IMG/VR virus record: IMGVR_UViG_3300027721_000036
Coordinates: 1 to 38,354 of that record
DNA from: a virus
DNA: 38,354 nt
Strand: one strand, 5' to 3'
The notes under the pieces are model-generated. The model saw only the letters and a list, made by a program, of their open reading frames with translations, was not told where the DNA came from and made no database searches. The translations under genes were made by a program, and so were the position numbers. Below, piece by piece: positions 31,311 to 38,295 of the stretch (position 1 is its first letter; every line of letters starts with the position of its first letter).

Positions 31311-31603
31311 TGGCAAAAGACAAACAAGTTCCCGACAAACTTATCAGTATGTTTCCGCAATACACACGCAAAGAATTATATTTTATGCTGTATCCTTTTT
31401 GGACGGGAGTATCTGATAGGTTTAAAAGGAAAAAGTCAGATGTTTCAGCAGTATCAATAACAGTTAAAGGTTTAGGCAGATTTGAATTTAAAAGCAATGC
31501 TAAGATGAGAAAGTCAGCAACGTTATTGAGAAAGAGAATTACTAAGAAACTAACTAATTACAAAAGGAAACAAGAGTTAAAGACGGATAAATTAATTTAT
31601 TAA
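31310..31603 (+). CDS. Basic hypothetical protein (97 aa)
   Basis: MAKDKQVPDKLISMFPQYTR, then VSITVKGLGRFEFKSNAKMR and a Lys/Arg-rich helix. Strongly basic; it may bind nucleic acid. ATG overlaps the previous stop. The family is not recognised, although 'kGLG.F......K+.' recurs in small Bacteroidetes phage proteins. Confidence 0.5.
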   Translation: MAKDKQVPDKLISMFPQYTRKELYFMLYPFWTGVSDRFKRKKSDVSAVSITVKGLGRFEFKSNAKMRKSATLLRKRITKKLTNYKRKQELKTDKLIY

Positions 31604-31627
31604 TAAACAAACAAAAACAAAAACAAG

Positions 31628-32422
31628 ATGGGACTATCAACACCACAGGGTCAAAGAACCCAAAAGCCAATTCCTCCAGCAGGATTACACCCAGCAATTT
31701 GCTATGCAATAATTGATATGGGTACGCATCAAGAAAATTTCAAAGGCAACGTAAGCAGTAAGCCTAAAGTAAAGTTCTGCTTCGAGTTTCCAACATTACC
31801 TGAACAGGTATTTGACGAAACAAGAGGACCTCAAAGATTATCTATTATGCAAGATTACAATTTCTATTCAGATGAAAAGGCTAACCTTTGCAAGATGCTT
31901 AAACAATGGAGAGGGGTAGCTAAAATTGATTTAGCAAAAGACTTACCTGCATACTTAGGGCAGTCATGTCAAGTAATGGTTGTTCACACTCAAAAGGACG
32001 ATATTACCTACGCTAACATAGCTGCATCAGGAACAATGATTATGCCTCCGACAAGTAATTATGGTCAACCTAAAAACGCGCCGTTCTTATTCGATTTAGA
32101 TAAGTTTTCATGGCAACAATTTCATTCTTTATGGCAATACGTTCAGAAGAAAATCAGAGAATCACAAGATTGGCAAAACATTATTACTAAGTTTGGTCCT
32201 GAACCACAAGTTGGTCAAGCAATGCCTCAACAGCCTGTTCAAACGTTTCAGCCTCCACAATATCAACAACCTGTTTTTACGCAACCAGTACAACAGCAAG
32301 CTCCTGTTCAACAACAGGTACCTTTCCAACAAAATAATGTATTTCAGCAACAGGCTCCTCCTCAAATGAACGCTCCACAGACAGGTATTTTTATTGACGA
32401 TAATCAAGGTGCGCCGTTCTAA
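31628..32422 (+). CDS. SSB-like single-stranded DNA-binding protein (264 aa)
   Basis: N-terminal domain (about 1-185) with beta-rich lead-in PAGLHPAICYAIIDMGTHQE and KPKVKFCFEFPTLPE, consistent with an OB-type phage ssDNA binder. Residues about 195-250 are a Gln/Pro-rich flexible linker. The chain ends IFIDDNQGAPF, an acidic tip ending in Pro-Phe like the protein-recruiting tail of bacterial SSB. All three parts match the SSB plan, though the N-terminal domain is not recognisably the classical SSB fold. It likely coats DNA in replication and recruits partners. Confidence 0.7.
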   Translation: MGLSTPQGQRTQKPIPPAGLHPAICYAIIDMGTHQENFKGNVSSKPKVKFCFEFPTLPEQVFDETRGPQRLSIMQDYNFYSDEKANLCKMLKQWRGVAKIDLAKDLPAYLGQSCQVMVVHTQKDDITYANIAASGTMIMPPTSNYGQPKNAPFLFDLDKFSWQQFHSLWQYVQKKIRESQDWQNIITKFGPEPQVGQAMPQQPVQTFQPPQYQQPVFTQPVQQQAPVQQQVPFQQNNVFQQQAPPQMNAPQTGIFIDDNQGAPF

Positions 32423-32424
32423 AC

Positions 32425-32832
32425 ATGGGACTATCTGTTACTATACCGCAATTGAAAGAAGAAATTCCGCACGGAGTTCACGAATGTGTTATTGACAATG
32501 TTTATGCTTTAAAAGATGCAAACGGAGATTTAATAACATACCTTGCTTCGCCTTGTGTAGTTTTTTCTTTTAATTGTAACGGTAATATTTTTGAAAAAGC
32601 ATTCCGTATTGGGGATCAGTTTGAATATAAAACTTTTAAAAAGTTACTTGCTATATTGGGAGTTCTTAAAAAAGATATTGCTTTTAGCAGAAACGATGTG
32701 ATAGGTAAAAAGGTTTGTATATTCATACAAAAGATTATCAACAAGGAAACGGGTGAATACACTATGAAAATAGTAAACTACAAGCCAGCAGGAAAGAATT
32801 ATACTTACATAACATCAGAAATATACGTATGA
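32425..32832 (+). CDS. Second SSB/DUF669-like protein (135 aa)
   Basis: Starts MGLSVTIPQLKEEIPHGVHE, echoing the MGLS start and layout of the preceding gene, and shows ECVIDNVYALKDANG, FEKAFRIGDQFEYKTFKKLL and IGKKVCIFIQKIINKETGEY. This strand order fits an OB-fold 'DUF669-like' ssDNA-binding domain without linker or tip. The two look like diverged tandem copies. It may be an accessory to the larger protein. Confidence 0.6.
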   Translation: MGLSVTIPQLKEEIPHGVHECVIDNVYALKDANGDLITYLASPCVVFSFNCNGNIFEKAFRIGDQFEYKTFKKLLAILGVLKKDIAFSRNDVIGKKVCIFIQKIINKETGEYTMKIVNYKPAGKNYTYITSEIYV

Positions 32833-33284
32833 GTTTAATAGTAAGACATTATGGAAAGATACAGAATGGTAAAAAGATTTACTACAATACCGAATTGTAT
32901 AAGAAACAACTTGAATCATTAGAAGGTCAAGAGTTTGAAGAGATTATTAAAAAAAGATATAAGAAAGTTTCTACTGACCAACACGCATATTACAGGGGAG
33001 CTATATTGCAAACAGCTCATCAGCACGAATCGTTTAGCCATTTTAATAAAGCGGATGATATTCATGAAGATGTTATAGCTCCAATGTTTTTATCTTACAT
33101 TAAACCTATTAGACTGAAAAATATACGTTGGGACAAATTAGAGGTTACGAGTACTTCATCTTTATCTAAGGAAGATATGAGTAAATTCATAGAAAAAGTA
33201 TTGGCATGGTTAGCTGTTGAATTTGGAATAGAAGTATTGTCGCCAGAAGATTATTATTTAAAATTAAGTGAAAATGGAAGTTGA
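32829..33284 (+). CDS. NinB-like recombination protein candidate (151 aa)
   Basis: Contains KKVSTDQHAYYRGAILQTAH (about 45-64), EDVIAPMFLSYI (about 79-90), STSSLSKEDMSKFIEKVLAW (about 107-127) and ends FGIEVLSPEDYYLKL. The order 'S..Q..YY.g....h....' then 'StssLs...f..yi..i..wa...gi..pdP..y' matches NinB-type proteins (ORF family of lambda) found in Bacteroidetes phages. NinB/Orf stimulates recombination on SSB-coated DNA, which fits its neighbours. Confidence 0.65.
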   Translation: MSLIVRHYGKIQNGKKIYYNTELYKKQLESLEGQEFEEIIKKRYKKVSTDQHAYYRGAILQTAHQHESFSHFNKADDIHEDVIAPMFLSYIKPIRLKNIRWDKLEVTSTSSLSKEDMSKFIEKVLAWLAVEFGIEVLSPEDYYLKLSENGS

Positions 33285-33468
33285 ATTAAGATTAAAGGCT
33301 ACTGAATACGCTATATTATACGATGAAAGAATAGAAGAAATATGTTTTTATCTTAACGAAAAAAGCGTTGTAATAAGCGGATTAGATAAAGACGAAAAAG
33401 TAATTAGTCAGTTTGAAGTAGAAAGAAGTGAATTTGTAAAATTAACAAACTTAGTGAATAAATTATGA
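33274..33468 (+). CDS. Small hypothetical protein (64 aa)
   Basis: Start taken at the ATG at 33274 (MEVELRLKATEYAILYDERI); a GTG 6 nt earlier is possible. Beta-alpha pattern with acidic bias (EEICFYLNEKSVVISG). Overlaps the upstream gene by 11 nt and the downstream ATG by 4. Not recognised. Confidence 0.5.
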   Translation: MEVELRLKATEYAILYDERIEEICFYLNEKSVVISGLDKDEKVISQFEVERSEFVKLTNLVNKL

Positions 33469-33755
33469 AACTAAACATTGAAGGGAAAGAGCCTGAAATG
33501 GCAAAAATCCAAAGAGTAAAAGATAAAGACGGAGAAGAATATATTGCTAAGGTAATGTGTTATTCCGATTCAGTCGCAAAAACAAAATCGTTCGGCGATG
33601 TTTATTCTTTTGCATCAATAGAACACGCAGTAAGGGGAGAAATTATATTTTCCTTGCTATTTACATCGCCATTAACTTCAGAACAAGTTGATAAGCAATT
33701 TAACTACATGATTGATAACATAGATAAAATTTTGGAGGAACGAGAAAATGGGTAG
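33465..33755 (+). CDS. Hypothetical protein (96 aa)
   Basis: MKLNIEGKEPEMAKIQRVKD, mostly alpha-helical from about 45 (FASIEHAVRGEIIFSLLFTS; EQVDKQFNYMIDNIDKILEE). Overlaps both neighbours slightly. No family recognised. Confidence 0.5.
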   Translation: MKLNIEGKEPEMAKIQRVKDKDGEEYIAKVMCYSDSVAKTKSFGDVYSFASIEHAVRGEIIFSLLFTSPLTSEQVDKQFNYMIDNIDKILEERENG

Positions 33756-34098
33756 AAAATATTCGGTTATTAAGACTAACCAAAAAATAAGACAGGCGAT
33801 AATTGATAGGATTAATATACTTAAATTAACGCAACAAGACGTTATAAACGATGCAGCTTTAAGAGGGTATAAATTACCTGTTGATATGATTAGCAGATAT
33901 TTAAAGCACGGCGATATGAAAGGCTCATTAAGAGAAGATCAGATTATTTGGCTTGCAACTCGTTACGGAGTGTTTATCAACTTAACAATTGGTAGTCCTG
34001 AAATTGACGAGAACGGTAAAATAAAATTTGCTGTAAAAGAATTTAACGAAGAACAAAGTTTAAAAAAATTAAAATTATTATTTCCCGGAACAAAATGA
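33748..34098 (+). CDS. HTH-type DNA-binding protein candidate (116 aa)
   Basis: Residues about 10-60 (IRQAIIDRINILKLTQQDVI, then VDMISRYLKHGDMKGSLRED) show an XRE-like helix-turn-helix pattern in which 'LTQQDV' begins the second helix and 'ISRYLKHG' marks the end of the recognition helix. The remainder (IIWLATRYGVFINLTIGSPE) is a small extension. It could regulate the phage promoters, possibly at the TTATTTAGA sites, but no target is shown. Confidence 0.55.
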   Translation: MGRKYSVIKTNQKIRQAIIDRINILKLTQQDVINDAALRGYKLPVDMISRYLKHGDMKGSLREDQIIWLATRYGVFINLTIGSPEIDENGKIKFAVKEFNEEQSLKKLKLLFPGTK

Positions 34099-34469
34099 AA
34101 CAAGAAGAAAAATCACTCAAAATTGAAAGTCAAATTGGATTTAAAATGACTTTAACATTGCAAGGCTATGAAATATCATACGACCAAACAAACGAGCACA
34201 ATTTGGCTGCATTCATGATTGTAGATCAAGTATTAAACGATAACATGGAAGCAATTAAACTTTCTAATGTTTATAACGAAAAACAGAAAAAAGAAAAACG
34301 CGACAGAATAGAAAAAATGCGTAAGTTAAAACTTGAAGTAGTTAATTGCATGGCAGAAGTAGCTCAATATCTTTTAGCTAATAAAAATCAAGAAGACTAC
34401 ACCAAGAAAAAGAAAATCAAATTAGCTACTAAGGATGATGTTAAAAAACTTAATTTAATAAAGCCATGA
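34095..34469 (+). CDS. Hypothetical protein with basic C-terminus (124 aa)
   Basis: Beta start (IESQIGFKMTLTLQGYEISY), helical middle (LAAFMIVDQVLNDNMEAIKL), then a strongly Lys/Arg-rich coil (EKQKKEKRDRIEKMRKLKL) and KKKKIKLATKDDVKKL. Possibly nucleic-acid binding. Overlaps both neighbours (ATGA type). Not recognised. Confidence 0.5.
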   Translation: MKQEEKSLKIESQIGFKMTLTLQGYEISYDQTNEHNLAAFMIVDQVLNDNMEAIKLSNVYNEKQKKEKRDRIEKMRKLKLEVVNCMAEVAQYLLANKNQEDYTKKKKIKLATKDDVKKLNLIKP

Positions 34470-34627
34470 TTAATATAATTAAAGCATTTTTTCTACTCAC
34501 AACACTTTATCTACCTGTTGTTGTATCAATAATGACAGGGAGTTCAATGTGGTTATTCATGTGGTTTTTTGTAATATTTGTAAGCGTATTTGATAATGAT
34601 AAAGATAACGGGAGTAACAACGATTAA
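34466..34627 (+). CDS. Small membrane protein (53 aa)
   Basis: MINIIKAFFLLTTLYLPVVV, then MWLFMWFFVIFVSVF: two hydrophobic stretches (about 5-20 and 25-40) with a short acidic tail. Its stop overlaps the start of the next gene. A two-helix membrane protein inside the replication operon could be a holin-like or inner-membrane anchor; no further evidence. Confidence 0.55.
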   Translation: MINIIKAFFLLTTLYLPVVVSIMTGSSMWLFMWFFVIFVSVFDNDKDNGSNND

Positions 34628-35108
34628 TCATTCAGTAAGAGTTGATTTAGATTTATCTCTTCAGCAATACGTTGTAATGGATTTTATGAATTTATGTTTT
34701 GAAAAAAATGAGAATCCAGCAGATAAATCTATTGAATATATTGCTATTGAATTTGATAAGATAGTTCCTTACATATCTTTGTTAAGAGAAAAAGGACTAT
34801 TAATTGAAAATCAACCTACTGACAAATGGTTAAACTTTTTTAAGAAACCTAAATGTAAAAAAAGTAAAAATGAATTTATACCGCCAACGCAGGAACAAGT
34901 CGTTTCATATTTCAAGGAAAAAGGGTATTCAGATATTCAAGCCAAAAAAGCGTTTGAGTATTATTCGGTGGCTGATTGGAAAGATCGTAACGGCGATAAA
35001 GTTATTAATTGGAAACAAAAAATGATTGCTAATTGGATGAAAGAAGAACATAAAATAGTTAATCAATCAACAGGAATATCATTTGAGCCTAAAATATACA
35101 AACGATGA
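34596..35108 (+). CDS. Helicase-loader/DnaD-DnaT-like primosome protein candidate (170 aa)
   Basis: The ATG at 34596 is chosen over a TTG 6 nt upstream. Residues 1-80 fit a winged helix (LSLQQYVVMDFMNLCFEKNE; VPYISLLREKGLLIENQPTD). Residues about 105-155 (PPTQEQVVSYFKEKGYSDIQ; AFEYYSVADWKDRNGDKV; NWKQKMIANWMKEE) are the module seen at the C-terminus of many phage replication proteins in Bacteroidetes, comparable to DnaD/DnaT-type primosome parts. It lies directly before dnaB with a 4-nt overlap, supporting a loader role. Confidence 0.68.
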   Translation: MIKITGVTTINHSVRVDLDLSLQQYVVMDFMNLCFEKNENPADKSIEYIAIEFDKIVPYISLLREKGLLIENQPTDKWLNFFKKPKCKKSKNEFIPPTQEQVVSYFKEKGYSDIQAKKAFEYYSVADWKDRNGDKVINWKQKMIANWMKEEHKIVNQSTGISFEPKIYKR

Positions 35109-36442
35109 ACATACCTCAAGCAACAGATATAGAAGCCATAGTTTTAGGGCAAATACTTTACTTTCCGAAAGCAATAGACGAAGTAGTTAATAGGCTTACT
35201 CACGAACATTTTTATCACCCTTCACACGCCATTATATTCAAATGCTGTAAGTGGTTATACGATACAAAAAAGCCCATTGAATACGTTACCGTTATTCAAG
35301 CACTAAAAGATAACAAGTATTTAGATTCCATTGGCGGAGCGTATTTTATAACAAAACTAACAGACAACGTATTGTCACACGACAACATTGAAAAACATTG
35401 CGATATATTAGTTGAAAAAAAGATGTTTCGTGACGTTATAAATATAGCATCCTCTACACTTACTGAAGCTTATAATCCTCAATGTAAAATAGCTGACTTA
35501 ATTGATAAATACGAAAAGAATTTAACAGAAATAACTACCAACTTAACAGGAAACAATATAGCGTCTTCTCGTGAAATTTATGCAAATATGATTGAGAGAA
35601 ACAAGTTAATATTGGAGAATGGTGGAAAATTAGGAGTTACATCAGGATTTAATGGTATTGATAAAATTACAGCAGGGTGGCAGGAGCCTGATTTGGTTAT
35701 ACTTGCTGCACGTCCGGGAATGGGAAAATCTTCATTAGCGGCACAACTTGTTACAAATCCTGCGATTACTCAAGGAAAATCAGTTGCTTTATTCACTCTT
35801 GAAATGTCAACATCACAATTTTATGCACGAATGCAATCACAGCAAAGCGGTATTCCTGTTGAGAAAATTTTAAGAACAGGATTAAATGAATATGAAATGA
35901 CCCAATTGACTAATAATTGCGCAGGACTTATTGGAGCCCCTATATTCATTGATGATACAGCAGGAATATCAATATTTGATTTAAAAAATAAATGCCGTAA
36001 ACTTAAAAGAGAAAAGAATTTAGGGCTAATTGTAGTTGATTATTTGCAATTAATAACTGTTCCTGATCACAAAGGTAATAGAGAACAAGAAATAGGTATA
36101 ATTTCAAGGTCTTTAAAAAATATTGCAAAAGAATTAAAAGTGCCTGTTATAGCGCTGTCACAATTAAGTAGAGCTGTTGAATCAAGACAAGATAAAAGAC
36201 CTATGCTTTCTGATTTGCGCGAAAGTGGCAGTATAGAAATGGATGCAGACGTTGTTTCGTTTTTATATCGCCCTGAATATTATGGTATAATGCAAGACGA
36301 AAAAGGAAACTCTACTTCAGGAATGGCAATGTTTATTATCGCCAAACATCGTAACGGACCACTGGCAGATGTAATGTTAACGTTTGAGCATGAAAAAACT
36401 AAATTTACTGATTATCAACCTTATATGAATTATTACAAATAA
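35105..36442 (+). CDS. dnaB: Replicative DNA helicase DnaB (445 aa)
   Basis: Hexameric 5'-3' helicase. N-terminal helical domain (about 1-105, VLGQILYFPKAIDEVVNRLT), linker, then a RecA-like motor: Walker A AARPGMGKSS (201-210), motif 1a-region TLEMSTSQF (231-239), Walker B LIVVDYLQLI (308-317), motif H3 ALSQLSRAVESR (350-361) and an arginine-finger region KHRNGP (414-419). The length and motif set match full DnaB. It follows the loader candidate, so the element directs its own replisome assembly. No DNA polymerase or primase is in the window. Confidence 0.92.
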   Translation: MNIPQATDIEAIVLGQILYFPKAIDEVVNRLTHEHFYHPSHAIIFKCCKWLYDTKKPIEYVTVIQALKDNKYLDSIGGAYFITKLTDNVLSHDNIEKHCDILVEKKMFRDVINIASSTLTEAYNPQCKIADLIDKYEKNLTEITTNLTGNNIASSREIYANMIERNKLILENGGKLGVTSGFNGIDKITAGWQEPDLVILAARPGMGKSSLAAQLVTNPAITQGKSVALFTLEMSTSQFYARMQSQQSGIPVEKILRTGLNEYEMTQLTNNCAGLIGAPIFIDDTAGISIFDLKNKCRKLKREKNLGLIVVDYLQLITVPDHKGNREQEIGIISRSLKNIAKELKVPVIALSQLSRAVESRQDKRPMLSDLRESGSIEMDADVVSFLYRPEYYGIMQDEKGNSTSGMAMFIIAKHRNGPLADVMLTFEHEKTKFTDYQPYMNYYK

Positions 36443-36517
36443 AAACTATTTTTTTATAAAATTATTTGTAACTTTATACAAATTACTACGTTAAAGGTTA
36501 TATAAAAACTATCAATC

Positions 36518-37042
36518 ATGAAAAAATTAATCACAACAGCTTTATTGTTTGCAGGGCTTACAATTAGCGCTCAAGAGGATCCAATTACAGATTTGTACGA
36601 AAAATTTGAAACTATTGATTCTGTTTACGAAGATGGAGTTTATTTTACATCAAAAATGTTAAGTGGATTCATTAATCAGAACGATATAGAAGATACATTG
36701 TTCGTTTGGTTAGTTGTTAAGTATGATGTAGACTATAACGTAAAAGTAATTGCGTTAGGATTTCAAACCATAAACAATTATGATTATGATGATTTAAGAG
36801 TTATTCAGTTTGAGCTTGCAGATAAAACTGTAAACTTTAAATTAAGTAAAGAATTATTAAATCCCTTAGACTTTACATGGTATTTGACTACGGAAGAAAA
36901 TTTAAAGCCTGAAGAGTTTGTTGTTCCTATAAAATCAATTAAGCTTAGACACAAAACTTATATACCAGACAAACATCACGAAAAATTTTTTCAATACCAT
37001 TTGTTATCTTTTAATTATTTAAAATTTGATTGGACTAAATAA
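36518..37042 (+). CDS. Secreted protein with signal peptide (174 aa)
   Basis: MKKLITTALLFAGLTISAQ is a textbook Sec signal (positive N-end, hydrophobic core, SAQ cleavage about residue 19), of the Flavobacterium kind ending in AQ. The mature part is acidic and beta-rich (YVDVDYNVKVIALGFQ-like segment, YDDLRVIQFELADK). Leader ATAAAAACTATCAATCATG and a degenerate promoter (TAACTTTA at 36469-36476). Exported phage proteins often guard the host against other phages or alter the envelope; no family was recognised. Confidence 0.62.
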   Translation: MKKLITTALLFAGLTISAQEDPITDLYEKFETIDSVYEDGVYFTSKMLSGFINQNDIEDTLFVWLVVKYDVDYNVKVIALGFQTINNYDYDDLRVIQFELADKTVNFKLSKELLNPLDFTWYLTTEENLKPEEFVVPIKSIKLRHKTYIPDKHHEKFFQYHLLSFNYLKFDWTK

Positions 37043-37053
37043 AACAAATAAAT

Positions 37054-37194
37054 ATGAAACAATTTAATCTTATGAGTTGCCTCCAATTTTGGAGCGAAAA
37101 GACTGAAAATTCAGTACGTCAACAATTTAACTACAATCTTTACATTAAAATTATAAAAGCTAAACTAAACGAAAACCCTAATAAATTACCATAA
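37054..37194 (+). CDS. Small hypothetical protein (46 aa)
   Basis: MKQFNLMSCLQFWSEKTENS, then RQQFNYNLYIKIIKAKLNEN. Basic, helical. Follows the secreted-protein gene by 11 nt. No family recognised. Confidence 0.45.
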   Translation: MKQFNLMSCLQFWSEKTENSVRQQFNYNLYIKIIKAKLNENPNKLP

Positions 37195-37222
37195 TTGAAA
37201 TAACTATAAGATTATTCTTTAT

Positions 37223-37597
37223 ATGATAACAATAATTAATGATAATTACATTCTTTTATTAAGCTTTAATCCGTGTGAAATATTTGAATATTATAACACT
37301 AAAGAAATGCACGGATTAAACGCTGAAGATTGCAAAAAGCATATTAACAATAAAGAACAATCTTATATAGCAGGATGGTGCAATCTTTCTCCAATTAATA
37401 ATAGTCCGTTTGTATTTATTAATTTAAACAGATGTACCGATACGATAACAACAACATCTACTGTTTTTCACGAAATGATGCACCTTTCAGGAATAATATT
37501 TAATGACGATTGGATTAACAAAGAAGAAGAAATGATTACTTTTGCTGAAACAGAAACTTTAAAGGTTGTAAAGATATTTTATGACAACTACTTATAA
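37223..37597 (+). CDS. HExxH metallopeptidase-like protein (124 aa)
   Basis: VFHEMMHLSG (about 81-90) contains the zinc-binding HExxH (His83-Glu84-Met-Met-His87). A downstream acid cluster (WINKEEEMITFAETE, about 96-110) could give the third ligand, as the Glu in zincins of the ImmA/IrrE kind ('HE.gH......EyeAn.FA'). The N-terminal half (FNPCEIFEYYNTKEMHGLNA) is not recognised. ImmA-like proteins cleave repressors, so an anti-repressor or defence role is possible. The stop codon lies within the left arm of the first palindrome of the cassette-like array. Confidence 0.55.
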   Translation: MITIINDNYILLLSFNPCEIFEYYNTKEMHGLNAEDCKKHINNKEQSYIAGWCNLSPINNSPFVFINLNRCTDTITTTSTVFHEMMHLSGIIFNDDWINKEEEMITFAETETLKVVKIFYDNYL

Positions 37598-37727
37598 CGT
37601 ATTGGCGGTTGGCGTTCGTTGCCGACTTTGGAACACAAAACTTTAACTTTAAAAAATAAATTTAATATGGAAAACAAAACTTCAACAAACTACGAAAACG
37701 GCAATGACGCTAACCGCTTGTTAGCGG
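37591..37727 (+). repeat. attC-like imperfect palindrome 1
   Basis: Left arm starts CTTATAACG (37591-37599) and continues GCGGTTGGCGTTCG, TTGCCG (37605-37624). Right arm CGGCAATGACGCTAACCGC (37699-37717) is its imperfect reverse complement (about 17 of 20), followed by GTTAGCGG (37720-37727). The loop of about 75 nt holds the start codon of the 74-aa gene, so the right arm is translated. Confidence 0.55.
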
Positions 37728-37891
37728 ATAGTGCCTTAGTGTGTAGTGGTTGCTTAAAAAAAGACGGAACTGTTCAAAGAGATATGTATGATGGGCTATG
37801 TGCTGATTGCACAACGAAAGCATTGTATAACTACGATTTTGCCAAGAAAGCTGAAAAGACGAACGAAGTTTTAAAAAGGCATTTCCGCTAA
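37667..37891 (+). CDS. Zinc-ribbon cassette protein (74 aa)
   Basis: Begins MENKTSTNYENGNDANRLLA; ATG 37667 is chosen over an in-frame TTG at 37619 because that TTG lies inside the palindrome stem. Cys pairs CSGC (about 27-30) and CADC (about 47-50) form a zinc ribbon; the rest is helical and basic. I recall many small Bacteroidetes proteins that start with an 'NGNDANRLL'-like peptide followed by Cys pairs; here that peptide is encoded by the right arm of palindrome 1. The TAA stop falls in the left edge of palindrome 2. Confidence 0.6.
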   Translation: MENKTSTNYENGNDANRLLADSALVCSGCLKKDGTVQRDMYDGLCADCTTKALYNYDFAKKAEKTNEVLKRHFR

Positions 37892-37983
37892 CGTTTTGCG
37901 TATATACGAGGTACGCCTAACGATGAACTTTAAATTATAAACAAATGCTTGTAGGCGTATCTTGTATATACGCTGTTATAAGC
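37885..37983 (+). repeat. attC-like imperfect palindrome 2
   Basis: Outer cores CCGCTAACG (37885-37893) and GTTATAAGC (37975-37983). Stem arms 37898-37919 and 37952-37973 are 22 nt each, complementary except for two G-T positions, around a 32-nt loop with ACTTTAAATTATAAAC. Of integron-attC build (two arms, outer GTT/AAC cores), though the core is not the classical GTTRRRY. Confidence 0.6.
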
Positions 37984-38003
37984 TGTAAAATAAAATTTGA
38001 GCG

Positions 38004-38231
38004 ATGGCTAAAACAAAACAACAAATTGAAAACTGCTTAGTTTCTGAACTTAGAAATATGGTTTCAGAACATCAACTTGGGACATTAACAGAAGAATTGA
38101 TTTATAACTATTTTAGAAACTTCTTATGTGATGCAGAAGTTGATTCAAGAATAACTGTTAATGTTTTGGAGCAGTTTGGAGAACTTGGTAAAGAAGAGGC
38201 AAGGAATATTAAAATCAGCGAGGGTTGGTAA
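38004..38231 (+). CDS. Small cassette protein (75 aa)
   Basis: MAKTKQQIENCLVSELRNMV, then a helical body (TEELIYNYFRNFLCDAEVD) and an end with FGELGKEEARNIKISEGW. No motif recognised. One gene in one unit between two palindromes, with stop 13 nt before the next CTTATAACG core. Confidence 0.55.
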   Translation: MAKTKQQIENCLVSELRNMVSEHQLGTLTEELIYNYFRNFLCDAEVDSRITVNVLEQFGELGKEEARNIKISEGW

Positions 38232-38243
38232 TTTTATTTTATT

Positions 38244-38290
38244 GCTTATAACGGATAGGTGTAAGCGTAGTTGCGTATAAATTAAAACAA
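38244..38290 (+). repeat. attC-like core 3 (partial)
   Basis: GCTTATAACGG (38244-38254) is the exact inverse of the right core of palindrome 2 (GTTATAAGC) and matches the left core of palindrome 1. The following GTGTAAGCGTAGTTGCG may be its left arm. Its right arm would fall inside the next gene or outside the window. Confidence 0.45.
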
Positions 38291-38295
38291 ATATT

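Noticed and set aside
37619-37666. Longer N-terminus of the zinc-ribbon cassette protein from TTG at 37619
   Set aside because: The TTG lies in the palindrome stem, and the ATG at 37667 follows an A-rich stretch typical of starts in this genome.
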